The notes below the pieces were generated by a model. The model saw nothing but the letters and a program-made list of their open reading frames with translations, searched no databases and was not told where the DNA came from. DNA of 64,000 nucleotides, from the NCBI RefSeq assembly GCF_947507565.1, contig NC_089189.1, positions 620,001 to 684,000 of the forward strand. Direction: 5' to 3'. Made by a program: the position numbers and the translations under genes. This document shows, in pieces, positions 1 to 15,289 of the stretch; the first letter of the stretch is position 1; the number at the start of each line of letters is the position of its first letter. The DNA is from Oscarella lobularis (taxonomy: Eukaryota; Porifera; Homoscleromorpha; Homosclerophorida; Oscarellidae).

Positions 1-162
1 GGCCTCGCGACGTAACAGAAAGCGAGCCGACTCACGGATGTACACGTAAGTTCTCCTATGGGTTAGCTAAGGGAGCGGAGGTGGGGTGGAACTCTTACCT
101 GGAGCGGCGATCGTCGATGCGAGTAGCCCGAGAACGGTTAGGAAGTAGAAAAATGGTCTCAT
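1..162 (-). CDS. 5' end of a secreted or receptor protein (partial, runs off left edge)
   Basis: The start at 162 opens a classic signal peptide (MRPFFYFLTVLGLL, then ASTIAAPG). Exon 1 is 99-162 and ends at a GTAAGAGT donor in phase 1. The next exon probably begins at about 55 after a CATAG acceptor and reads GELTCTSVSRLAFCYVA, with two cysteines, to the window edge. The signal peptide ending in AAP plus a phase-1 donor matches the first exon of the glutamate-rich gene just upstream at 2143-2254, so the two may share an ancestral 5' exon. Phase-1 signal exons also begin most of the receptor kinases here, so this could be another receptor. The function cannot be told from what is visible. Confidence 0.5.
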
Positions 163-607
163 GATGCCTCTGCGCCAACACAAACCGTCGTTATAGCGTC
201 GACATTCTTCGTCGACCCCGCCCAATCTCAGGTGTTCTCTTTTTACCGGGATAGTTCGACAAGTTTTACGGCGATTTCCGAACGTTGTGAACCGTCTTCG
301 AAGACGTGGCCTACTGAAGTCCAAACGCGTTTTCCACTGACCTTGACCTCTTCGATGGAACGTCCGCACCTGCGCAAAGTGTTGGCAAGGGGGATGTGTG
401 CCTCTGGGGGGAACACCTCTAATCTGATTAGTTACATGAGCTCGCGAAAACAAACGAAACAGAAAGAGAAAGCTAACACAGAAATCTACGAGAGTGTCTC
501 ACTTGCACTCCTTTCCCACAGCAAGAATCCTATTTTTTCTTCTTCCCCTCCTCTTCGTCCAGTTCATCCATCTGCAAGACAGCTGAATTTTCATACAATT
601 TGATGTG

Positions 608-2254
608 TTATGCAAAAACCTCGTCAGCAAATTCCTCTTCGTCTTCAAGTTCAAGCTCCTCCACCTCCTCCTATTAGATTATAAATAAACGTGTGCTAGA
701 AATAGTAACACTACGCGGAGTCCTAATTCTTACTTCGTTTGGCCTTAGGACACTTTTTGCGTGATTCAACAACTGCTTCGCTTCCTCCAATGCATCCAAA
801 GCTTCCATGACAGCCTCGTCTCTTGATTCCTACAACAGCTGTCAATAACCGGGCTGCTAATCTTAGGATTGATTACCTTGGCTAAGGCATCCTGCAACTC
901 CATTCTCTCTTCGTCGGTTAACTCCTCGGCTTCACCGTCGTTGACCTTCAGTTGAGAACCGTTTGATAACGACAACGAATCTGTGGACAATCTCACCACT
1001 TCGGGCTCTTCACCGGCCTCTATCTCTTCCTCCTCATCATCTTCAAAAGGCGGCGATTCTTCTTCCGCCATTTCCTCCTCCTCCTCTTCCTCCTCCTCTT
1101 CAGCGTCAGGCTCCACTTCAAAAGGCGGTGGTGCTGTAGATTCTCCTGCCATGAGCTCCTCCTCCTCCTCTTCCTCCTCTTCGTCCACCTCAAAAGGCGG
1201 TGGTGCTGTAGATTCTCCTGCCATGAGTTCCTCCTCCTCTTCTTCATCAGGCCCCACTTCAGTAGTTTCTTCGTCTTCCGTGAACTCGGACTCGTCTTCT
1301 TCTTCGTCGGCTTCCACCTCAGAATTCAGTACTTCTTCCTCGGCCAATTCTTCTTCCTCCGCCAATTCTTCTTCCTCCGCCAATTCTTCTTCTTCCGTCA
1401 ATTCTTCTTCCTCCGTCAATTCTTCTTCCTCCGTCAATTCTTCTTCGTCGTTCATTTCTTCCTCCATAGGCATTTCTGGCTCGGAGGCCTCAGTCGTCGC
1501 AACCGGCTCTTCGTCGGCCGGCTGAGCTTCCGTCGGTTCTTCTTCGTCTTCTTCTTCTCTTTCTTCTTCCAGCAGATCGCGAACTACATCTTTAGCCTGC
1601 GTCAGCAAATTGTACCAGAACAAAAATTCCGAAAAACGCTAGTGAACACACCTCTTGCTTGCTGATTTCGTTCCTTTCCACTTCCGAGCGCAACTCGGGC
1701 AAAATTCCTTGCAGTTTCTATCATAACAGCACAATCAATTAGCAGATTGGTATACAGGTACGTAAATGACATTAGGGTCAATTACTGCCATATTAGAATC
1801 CGGTTCTTCTGAAAGTCCTAAACCGTGCTCTACTGATTATTAAACTCGTCGCATACCTTTGCGAAGGCCGCCTACAGATTTCAACCCAGGGTAATATCAT
1901 GCAATAAAAATTCGCTGTACGTGGTTTTCGAATCGGTCGGCCGGAGCCGCGGAAGCTATGTGTGCAACAACCAAATCATACATACCTTCAACGCATCTTG
2001 CTTGAATCGGCTAAGTCCTGCATGTAAAAGAAAAACGGTTTGTTGATGAACCAAGAACGCGGAAGACGGCGCGGAGGGATCGGCCCCCCAGGGGTTTGGT
2101 TACGATCGAGACGCGTCCGCCTGATTCCCGCACTGTACTAACCTGGTGCTGGAGCTGCGACGGAAAGCGAGAGAAGCCCGAGAGCGGCAAGCAAATAAGG
2201 AAACAGCTTTCTTGAAGACTGCGAATGAGAAAGGGGCGTTATTGTTGCGATCAT
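608..2254 (-). CDS. Secreted glutamate-rich repeat protein
   Basis: Seven exons (2143-2254, 1986-2017, 1857-1871, 1652-1717, 877-1596, 734-829, 608-670) join in frame to 367 residues. A signal peptide (KLFPYLLAALGLLSLSVAAPAPG region) leads into a short helical part, then a long acidic block. That block has about six copies of a six-residue unit (EEEELT or EEEELA) and two copies of a longer unit containing ELMAGESTAPPPFEV. A final helical exon (VMEALDALEEAKQLLNHA) and an acidic tail ending in EFADEVFA follow. It is predicted to be secreted and extremely acidic, plausibly a calcium-binding or matrix protein; that role is inference from composition only. The 15-nt exon 1857-1871 is small but frame-consistent. 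A slightly earlier ATG at 2284 is possible; 2254 was chosen because the signal peptide follows more directly. I recognise no family. Confidence 0.7.
1020..1480 (-). repeat. Coding GA-rich tandem repeats of the glutamate-rich gene
   Basis: Within the large exon, 1330-1450 is a near-exact 18-bp tandem repeat (coding strand GAAGAAGAATTGRCGGAG-type units) giving the EEEELT/EEEELA hexapeptides. The intervals around 1130-1165 and 1192-1228 are a longer direct duplication encoding ELMAGESTAPPPFEV. Copy number is likely variable between alleles. Confidence 0.75.
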
Positions 2255-2561
2255 GCATCGATCACGATCGAGCGCGTTCATCGCGCGGCCGCCGCGCAAG
2301 GTGAACCTCACCTCCATTGAAATTCGCACAGCTTTTTCAGAAATGCTACTGGTTCGGTCGGGAGTGGATTGCGTAGTGAGTCGACAAGGAAAAGAAGCCC
2401 GAATTAGACCGTGATACGCCCTCGTTAGTGTGTTATTCTATCGCAAAGCGCTGATTGGTTGCTCGGCAGAGAAAACCCGGCTTTCCTATTGACTTTTCCT
2501 TGACGGTATCGCTTTCGGGTATACGCCGTGTTATAGCGGCTCACAAACACACCGCGAAGGA

Positions 2562-2592
2562 CGGTAAGGACATCATGATGATGTCCTTACCG
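2562..2592. repeat. Perfect 15-bp inverted repeat with 1-nt spacer
   Basis: CGGTAAGGACATCAT and its exact reverse complement flank a single G. It lies in intergenic DNA about 210 bp upstream of the frameshifted small secreted-protein gene. It could form a hairpin or be a dimeric binding site. Confidence 0.85.
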
Positions 2593-2811
2593 CGCCCTAC
2601 ACGCTTAGACTTGAAGATAAAAATGCAAACCGCTCGCGCGATTTGAACTCGCGTGAAAACCAATACCGAGTCCTCATGCAATTCATCCGAGCCGGACTTT
2701 TCCTGTATTATCATATCAAGCTTTGAAATTCAAATCGCTCACACACGATTTGAATAAACTTGCGTGCCCGTCGAAATCATTCCAACGCGAACTCCACGCC
2801 GAATGAAAACC

Positions 2812-3265
2812 ATGATGTCTGCTTGTCTCATCGGGATTGCCGCGACCTTGCTGACCCTTTTTGCCGACGGTAACAGCGTTCCTGTTCCAGTTCTTCCGGC
2901 TGGCGCACTGGTCAAGAACATGCGCGGAGGAGAAGTTGACGAGGTTATGTTTATGTCCACCCTTTACGCGAGAATTTCCGGGGGCCGTGTGTCAATCAGG
3001 CGACCATTTTTCTGACGGCAGGGCAAACATCGTTCTTCCGGCGTACAGTCACGGTAACGAGGTGTTTTTTCGATTTGAGACGTCGTACGCAGCCGACCCC
3101 GTTTGCTTCGTCAACTTCGAATCGTTCGTGGGCCTTCACACCATAAACCCGCAGAGAAATGGACTCCACGTTTACATCTACGACACGAATGGACATCCTA
3201 AGTCGTGGCATCTTCCCCGAACTGCGTGGATAACAGCCGCGTGCTGGGGTACTGCGGCCATATGA
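2812..3265 (+). pseudogene. Frameshifted paralog of the 148-residue secreted protein
   Basis: The first part, from the ATG at 2812 (MMSACLIGIAATLLTLFADG), and the second part (DHFSDGRANIVLPAYSHG to CWGTAAI, stop at 3263-3265) both match the intact neighbour at 4319-4765. They lie in different frames: the break is at about 2965-3010, where the neighbour reads AEIDSRFVKPETKHFSDG. No intron-sized segment is available there to restore frame. It is either a recent pseudogene or an assembly error. The 3' UTR also matches the neighbour's (AATAAA at 3381-3386, then GCTAGTGCTTGTAA-like sequence), so the tandem duplication included flanks. An upstream in-frame ATG at 2803 is possible. Confidence 0.65.
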
Positions 3266-4227
3266 ACAGAGAGCCGTGAGCCCACACGAAAGACTCCGAT
3301 TGACGCTGGCTGATTGTCGACTGCATGTTTCTTGTCTTTTGCTGCACACGCTGAATGTTCGCACACGCAGCCCTTAGTATAATAAACTTGCTAGTGCTTG
3401 TAATTGGCAGCCGTGGATGCGCTTTGCCGCTGCAGAGTATCTAGTGTATTACATCTGCGGAGCCATTCGAGCTCCCACGCCGTACGTATAGACGACATCG
3501 TGAGTTCTAATTGTATGCTTGAGGACACTTGTTCAGACTTCAACATGGTCACATAAAATCGCAGAGAGATGCACGTGTTCTGAGGCTATCGTTCTATACT
3601 GGAAGGGCTCTTTGTCATTGAGAGTAGAACTGAACGCTGCACTGCCGACTTCGAAGCAAACGTAGTTGAACACAGAAATAATTAAATTTTCAGCTCGCCA
3701 CCTGTCACCAGCTGTTTCCTTTTGCACCACTTTTTTCGGGAATGCGACTGGTAAATTGCCACAGTCGACGATAACACAATTTGTAAGGAAGCTTAGATTA
3801 GAAAGCTGAAAATAGTACGGCGCCGTGTTGCATGCGAGCACGCGGGCGTGGTAAATCCTATTACACTGCGCGCGCGTCCAGCTCCTAGCTCTTTGCTATC
3901 CTCGTGAAAAGATACTACGATAGCCTAGGATTTTGTCGTTGCGCGAGACAAAGCGAAGATGCAAGAGTAAGAAAATTTTGAAAGAAGGTCAGTGCTTTGC
4001 TTCAGATTGCCTGGAGCAAGCCCCGCGGCGTAGCTAGATTTAATCTAATTTAATCAAGAAAACAGCTGCGCGCGGATGAAGCGCGAAAAAAAGGTTCCGA
4101 ATGTAGGCGTTATAGGATGCTAAGCCATCTGTTTCCACGAATGACAGTACTCTTCGCAAGCTTCACAGGAAGATAAGACTAGAACGCAATTGGTACTCGC
4201 AAGAAAGCCTCGGGCCGTGACCTACTG

Positions 4228-4235
4228 TATATAAG
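4228..4235 (+). promoter_or_regulatory. TATA box of the 148-residue protein gene
   Basis: TATATAAG sits about 84 bp before the ATG at 4319, followed by a purine-rich leader. Position and sequence fit a canonical TATA box. Confidence 0.7.
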
Positions 4236-4318
4236 AGCACGAGCGTCGGAGAGCGCTCTCAGACTTCAACGCAAACACAAGCTGAAAGAAAACCGAAAGA
4301 ACACCGCGAAAGAAAACC

Positions 4319-4765
4319 ATGACGTCTGCTTGTCTCATCGGAATCGCCGCGACCTTTCTTATCCTTTTCGGCGACGGTAACGCTTCCAGCGTACCATCGT
4401 TTAAAGCCGGCCAACTGGTCAACAACATGCACGGAGGAGAAGTTGACAACATTATCTTCATGTCCACCCTTTACGCAGAGATTGACAGCCGCTTTGTGAA
4501 ACCCGAAACCAAGCATTTTTCTGACGGCAGAGCGAACTTCGAACTTCCGACTTACAGCAGCGGAAGCGAAATGTTTTTCAAGTTTACCACGCCGTACGCA
4601 GCCGAACCCGTGTGCGTCGTCAACCTCGAAAGTTTTGTGGGCTTTCACACCACAAACGGGAATAGAGATGGACTTTACGTTAAACTCTACGACACAAATG
4701 GAAATCCTACGTCGTGGAATCTTCACGACGCGTGGATATCCGCCGTGTGCTGGGGTACTTTGTAG
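4319..4765 (+). CDS. Small secreted protein of unknown family, 148 residues
   Basis: Single exon. The N-terminus MTSACLIGIAATFLILFGDG is a probable signal peptide. The mature part has few cysteines (VCVVN and the terminal AVCWGTL), a central GGEVDNIIFMSTLYAEID segment, and a C-terminal half rich in aromatic and glycine residues (ESFVGFHTTNG, LYDTNGNPTSWN). A TATA box at 4228-4235 lies about 85 bp upstream of the ATG, and AATAAA at 4876-4881 follows the stop. A broken tandem paralog lies 1 kb upstream. I do not recognise the fold. It precedes the receptor/ligand cluster, and whether it belongs to it functionally is unknown. Confidence 0.8.
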   Translation: MTSACLIGIAATFLILFGDGNASSVPSFKAGQLVNNMHGGEVDNIIFMSTLYAEIDSRFVKPETKHFSDGRANFELPTYSSGSEMFFKFTTPYAAEPVCVVNLESFVGFHTTNGNRDGLYVKLYDTNGNPTSWNLHDAWISAVCWGTL

Positions 4766-4875
4766 AACCGTGAGTTCATATGCACATGAAAGACTCGCTG
4801 CATGGCTGATTGCTGATTGTTTCCGTCTTTTTGTTTCGCGCGCTGAATGTTTGCTCATGCTGCTGCTGCAAAAAT

Positions 4876-4881
4876 AATAAA
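4876..4881 (+). terminator. Polyadenylation signal AATAAA
   Basis: It lies 111 bp after the stop at 4765. The flanking GCTCGTGCTTATAACTCGCA resembles the sequence after the AATAAA at 3381-3386 in the paralog. Confidence 0.65.
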
Positions 4882-5393
4882 AATTGCTCGTGCTTATAAC
4901 TCGCAGCCGTAGATGCGCGGCATCTAGTATTATATCTGTAGGACCAATCGTGGCGCGCACGCGAGAACATCATTTTTGATGCGATTTCGTGGGGTCTTTG
5001 TTCAGAAAGAAATCGTACTAGCACATCGATTTTCAAAATTTGAGACGCCCGTACACATCCATACGTAGACTACATTGTGTATTGGCAAATGTGCTGGCAA
5101 ATGAGTGGATAACAGCAGCAGTGCCGGGCTTCTCCGGCAAAAAGAAGTCAAGGCACTTGTGTGTCGCAAATGGACCCTACTACTTTGGTGTCTTAGGTGT
5201 CTGGTTGCACATGCAGTGCAGGGAGTCAGTGTTCATCACGTTGTACGTAAACGAATTCTCACCTCAGCCTTTTAACCACTTTGTTGATTGTGACCGGCTT
5301 CAGCGTCAACTTCCATCTGTATCAACAGAACTGATTTAGTACAGAAAGTTCAAACACCATTTGGATAGTTAGCACGACAGACGTATATATTAT

Positions 5394-5404
5394 ATATATA
5401 AAAA
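5394..5404 (+). promoter_or_regulatory. TATA-like element upstream of the three-Ig receptor kinase
   Basis: TATATATAAAA lies about 120 bp upstream of the ATG at 5523, within an AT-rich tract. It is a plausible TATA box. Confidence 0.5.
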
Positions 5405-5522
5405 GCATGCAGCGTGACCTATGTCCTAAAAGACGGCACGCGCATGACCGGGACGCTACCACATCCTGTGCCGAAGGTCATCGCTGGTTCATCCAACGAG
5501 AAGTGACTTGTCGCGAAAGCAC

Positions 5523-8749
<3,227 letters not shown>

Positions 8750-9174
8750 GGTGACTGTCTAATGAGGCTGCGCCTCTTCTTAGCTATCGCTGATCTCTAC
8801 TCGTACTATCTATAGCCTTTTGTCGTGGTACGTGTGCTCGTGCTGTTTGTGTGTACTAGCTGTAGGCGCTTACTTTCGTTGCTTTACGACGACGCTTCGA
8901 AAAAGCCAATTCGGAGGTGCAATGACGACCGATCGATGCACGCGTTCGGTGAGAGGATCGACGCGATAACCGAGGATACGAGCCAGGCGAAGGACGAGGC
9001 TGACGCATGCTCATTGGCCGTACAAAAATAGCCTAACAACTAATAATTTTACAAAGCGAGTCTCTGCACTCGCAAGACTGATGCTTCGCCCTTGCATAGA
9101 GAGGCTTTAAAGCTAATTGCCCATCTCGTTTATTTCATCAACGTCTATACAAACACCAGCAACCGAACTGCAAT
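8750..9174. other. Intergenic, convergent 3' ends
   Basis: This is between the stop of the three-Ig receptor (+) and the stop of the small secreted gene (-). A short open frame at 8825-9031 (68 codons) has no recognisable domain. I see nothing else. Confidence 0.5.
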
Positions 9175-9690
9175 TTACATGCTATAAACTATGGCCTCTT
9201 TGACATCTTCATAAAATTTTGTAAAGTTTGTTCTATTCTTTGATTCCGGAAGAAAATCTATAGCATTACAATTGAAAAACGGGACTTTCTCTGCAATTTT
9301 GTTGTCAAGACTGATGAGCACAGTGTCGTTACTCTCGGTCTTGGAGCACAAAATTCTGTTGGAGTCGCCGTCCTTCACTCTGGCCCACCTCCTTTTTTTG
9401 GTTTCACATAAGTTACATTTGTACAAAGCCGTGATCACGGTGTTGGTGTGATTATAGCAGATACCAGTGCATGTGCATTTGTTCCCTAGAAAGTGCTCTC
9501 CTCTCCTTGGTATGAGACACGAAGTGTAGGTGGAGGTGCTGTTTTTTGAATTGGCATTCATGACGTTTCCGTCAGCATCAAATGTAAAATTCACACTACT
9601 CGAATTACAATTAAGATGATGACAGCATGCAAACGCACTTTGAAGAAAAAAGCCGAACAGGACAAGAAACGATGCGATATTTGAAGACAT
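9175..9690 (-). CDS. Secreted cysteine-rich protein, possible divergent FGF-like trefoil
   Basis: Single exon, 171 residues from the ATG at 9690 (MSSNIASFLVLFGFFLQSAF, signal peptide). This start is preferred over an upstream in-frame ATG because the TATA box at 9738-9746 lies between them. The mature protein has about 14 cysteines and several N-glycosylation sites. Two stretches echo FGF: VNFTFDADGNVMN, like the first trefoil turn (FLRI..DG.V.G), and ISLDNKIAEKV followed by NAIDFLPES, like the FGF C-terminal GL...G....A..FLP signature. It lies between two receptor kinases. A ligand role is inference, and an unrelated secreted protein remains quite possible. Confidence 0.6.
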   Translation of the reverse strand: MSSNIASFLVLFGFFLQSAFACCHHLNCNSSSVNFTFDADGNVMNANSKNSTSTYTSCLIPRRGEHFLGNKCTCTGICYNHTNTVITALYKCNLCETKKRRWARVKDGDSNRILCSKTESNDTVLISLDNKIAEKVPFFNCNAIDFLPESKNRTNFTKFYEDVKEAIVYSM

Positions 9691-9737
9691 AGTTTGCCTC
9701 TCTGGACTTTGATGCTTGTGCCAAAGAAACGTAGCCT

Positions 9738-9746
9738 CTATATATA
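9738..9746 (-). promoter_or_regulatory. TATA box of the small secreted gene at 9175-9690
   Basis: On the minus strand this reads TATATATAG, about 50 bp upstream of the chosen ATG at 9690. It helps decide that start. Confidence 0.7.
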
Positions 9747-9769
9747 CTAGTGCTAGGGGTATAAACATT

Positions 9770-10084
9770 AATCAAGGGAGAATTTCAGTAACCGTACAGA
9801 GTCAGTTCTGCTTTAGAGGACACTTCCTGTGACGTCTACAAACGTCATCTGCTGTCTGCGTTCATGCTATATTAAATCATTTCCTGTCGCCACTATAATG
9901 CAGACTAATGTCATTCCAATCCATGTAATGTCTGAGCTGCAGTGTCTTCAAACTGCTTAGTTATCCCTAACAGTCACTAGACTGCCTGCTGCACTCATGC
10001 CTAGGCTACGGGCTGCTACGCTACCCTCAGCAACTGCAGACTTGAAGAGAGAAAACAACGACAAAAAGATTTGCGGTTTGAAAC
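9770..10084. other. Intergenic, no feature seen
   Basis: Between the promoter of the small secreted gene and the stop of the next receptor kinase (both minus strand). No open frame, repeat or RNA gene is apparent. Confidence 0.4.
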
Positions 10085-12871
<2,787 letters not shown>

Positions 12872-13192
12872 TTCTTGCACCCACCGGTGGGTCGTCTAGA
12901 CGCGCACTGAACGAAAACACGCTCTAAGCGCAGCATATGAACGTCTCCCGCTTAGGAGATGTAAGGAATCAATCACATTTGTTAGCCGTCCAAACACTGT
13001 GGAAAGGTCGGCCCTCTGTGACCGCACAGACTTCCGAACTTCTGGTCTGGGTCGGGCGAAGGACTGCGAGTTCTCGTAGACGCTTGCCCTCTCTCGCGGT
13101 GTTGACCTTTGGCTTTCGCATCCGGTGGGCCGGTACAAACAATGCCGCTCTGAGAAAGACGCACGCAATCCTTATCGAGTCGTGCGCGAAGC

Positions 13193-13374
13193 TGGTTCCG
13201 GGTCAATCCTACGCGCGATTTCGCTTTACTAAAATTCGAGAACCTTTGAATGCCGCTTGTTCCAGGTCAATCCCACGCGATTTCGCCCCCAAAATGCGAG
13301 AATCTTTGTTCCAGGTCAATCCCACGCGATTTCGCCCCCAATATGCAAGAACCCTTGAATGCTGCTAGTTCCAG
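13193..13374. repeat. Imperfect tandem repeat, about three units of 49-62 bp
   Basis: Units share GGTCAATCCCACGCGATTTC followed by GCCCCCAA(A/T)ATGC(G/A)AGAA. The second and third copies are nearly identical and the first is diverged. It lies just upstream of the TATA box of the first FGF-like gene, so it could be promoter-proximal sequence. Confidence 0.75.
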
Positions 13375-13406
13375 AGGAAAGATATTAACATCTAGCAACA
13401 CCACGG

Positions 13407-13415
13407 TATATAAAG
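13407..13415 (+). promoter_or_regulatory. TATA box of FGF-like gene 1
   Basis: TATATAAAG lies 60 bp upstream of the ATG at 13467. Confidence 0.7.
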
Positions 13416-13466
13416 AGATTCAGACCTTTCAAAAGCCAACTAGACCTGAAAAGAAAGCTGACAATC

Positions 13467-14176
13467 ATGACGACAATCCAGTTTCTCTTCGCCTTCCTCT
13501 GCTGCTTTGATCTCCTCTCGGCCAGCAGAAGCAAATGGTGCAAACCATTCTATTCGAATTTGTTCCAACTATCAATCAGGTTCGAGGGACGCAACGGCAC
13601 CACCAAGTGGCTCGGCATAACCGACAACGGAGTTCTCGTCCACGCAAGTCATCGAAGACACTATTTTCAATCGTGTCAAGACATCGACGACACGGAGTTC
13701 GACCCCCATCGATTTTTCTTGAAAAAAGGACGGCATTGCCTCGGAGTGAACGCAAGCGGCCTTCTCGAAGTGCACAACGTTAGTTTTCTTCATCTTTGCA
13801 AAAATCTGGTTATACGCCCATTTCCTTATTAACTTAGGAGACACGCGTCTGCAGCCGATTGAGAACGAAGTTTTGGGAGCTCGACAACGTCAATGGTCGT
13901 AACGAAACCCTTCTCGTCTCCTACGACGTCCCAACCGGAGAGAGCTGGCTTCCCGGCTTGCCTAATCCTCCTCTAAGCGGTCACAACGTCACGGAGCACT
14001 ACTCGCCAATCAACGGTACGTTTGACATTGACGCAATTTTTCGGTCGACATCAACTGGAAGTGGTTCTGGCGACGGAAGTGATTGCCGCGTTTCGGACGT
14101 CGAACCGTCAAGACTCGACTTGAGTTCGAAGCTTTACCTAGTAGTAGAAAAGAGGAGGGAGCCAAAGCTGCCGTGA
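13467..14176 (+). CDS. FGF-like secreted beta-trefoil protein 1
   Basis: Exons 13467-13778 and 13856-14176 give 210 residues. The acceptor CGCGTCTGCAG at 13855 is the one that keeps frame. A signal peptide (MTTIQFLFAFLCCFDLLSAS) is followed by a trefoil-like series: KWLGITDNGVLVHA (like FLRI..DG.V.G), FFLKKGRHCLGVNASGLLEV (like V.IKG....YLAM...G.LY), RTKFWELDNVNG...ETLLVSYD (like C.F.E...ENHYNTY), then SWLPGLPNPPLSGHNV (like WF.GL...G...KG). The phase-0 intron follows the GLLEVHN turn, where the last conserved FGF intron falls. A conserved C-terminal SKLYLVVEKRR adds a possible extra strand. It is probably an extracellular ligand. The alternative is another beta-trefoil cytokine-like family. 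The cysteine at CSRTKFW in the two paralogs is absent here (PMRTKFW). Confidence 0.75.
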
Positions 14177-15289
14177 CTAAGCTGCAAGACTGCCTTTTTC
14201 TCGTAAATTTTTTGTCAGTTCATTTAATGCATTAGACGTCACGGTTTCGTCCCGCACCAACATAGTACAGAGGTTACAGCGCATTTATGGCACTGCTGAA
14301 GCAGAAGGAAGTCAGAGAAGCCACTATAACAGCCTTTTCTAGTGGAAACCGCATTAGCATCAGACAGATGCTGGAACAGGTAGTCCTAGTCAACCGGAAG
14401 GTAAAGTGCAGTAGTGACGCCAAAAAGGCGGTGTCAAGGCAAACTGAATCACGGCGACATCCGTTTGAAGACAAAAGGAAGACTGAACGATGTCGACAAG
14501 ACAGACTTTTTGGCGATGGTCCGTCTTTCTGCGACTCGACTTGATGACTGCAGCTAGGAGGACCTTTGGGTCCTAAAGGAGCCCCCTTTGCCCCAGAGCG
14601 AACGATAACGCTTCTCAGAGGCGAAATCTTCCTAGCGCATGCTCAAACTATTCTATCCTCTCTTCCTTCCGTGCTCACGCGGTGCAACGAGCGTTCTTAC
14701 CTTCCATTATTCTCTTTCCTGTTCCGTACCGACCGTTCTGGGTCTCCTTCCGCTCATAGGAGCCTCGAAGTCGCCCTGTGACCGTCGCTGCACTCGCTTT
14801 AGAGCGTTCAAATCGTTCTGTAAACGAGAAAAGTGGAATCAGGCGCATGCTTGTAATGTGATATCCCATGCGGTTCGCGCATGGAATCCATCAGAGGCCA
14901 AAAGTAGTAAGATGATGCATGACAATTCGGACGCAGAGACTGACCATACCCAAGCAGGAATTTTCGTTTTCCTGGTTGAATCCGTATATAAAATAATTGA
15001 ATATATGCATTAGACATATCGATCGACCTTCGACATATGTGTCTCCAAACAGAAAGGTATTCGAGACAGGAACGCGATTCAGACTGCAATTATAGTGGCG
15101 GTTGATAGGATAGGCATTGAGCTGAAAAAACTTCCCGCTAGCGACGAATCGTCTAGATATGATGTCATTGTTTGCGCTCAATTGTTCCTAGGCTACTGTT
15201 GATTAGTTAAATACACCAGCTCAATAAAAGGAGGATGCCTTGATTCTGCAGCCAAATCAGCCTGCTTGCAAATTGCATCGACCACGGTC
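14177..15289. other. Intergenic, 1.1 kb, no convincing gene
   Basis: Between FGF-like genes 1 and 2. Several short open frames (up to about 124 codons) exist on both strands but show no signal peptide, domain or splice support. A weak TATA-like AATAAAAG at 15223-15230 precedes FGF-like gene 2. Confidence 0.5.

Larger units (their letters stand above)
12872..13466. other. Divergent intergenic region between receptor kinase and ligand gene
   Basis: This is the 5' side of the two-Ig receptor (minus) and of the first FGF-like gene (plus). It holds a short tandem repeat (13193-13374) and a TATA box at 13407-13415. Small open frames here look like chance. Confidence 0.6.

Noticed and set aside
983-1525. 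Long serine-rich open frame on the plus strand
   Set aside because: It is the complement of the glutamate repeat block; GAA/GAG repeats read antisense give TCC/TTC. The minus-strand frame has splice sites and a signal peptide.
2620-2660. tRNA-like T-arm sequence (GATTTGAACTCGCG)
   Set aside because: No acceptor, D or anticodon stem could be folded around it.
8825-9031. 68-codon frame after the three-Ig receptor
   Set aside because: The hydrophobic start might suggest a signal peptide, but there is no supporting promoter or homology; likely 3' UTR.
13839-13855. Earlier acceptor (ACTTAG at 13838) for exon 2 of FGF-like gene 1
   Set aside because: Using it gives a stop within a few codons; the TGCAG acceptor at 13855 restores the frame shared with the paralogs.
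14287-14544. Possible small gene between FGF-like genes 1 and 2
   Set aside because: 85 codons with no signal peptide, motif or promoter; composition is not coding-like.
14566-14610. Collagen-like GPLGPKGAP stretch
   Set aside because: Only one or two Gly-X-Y triplets; no extended repeat.
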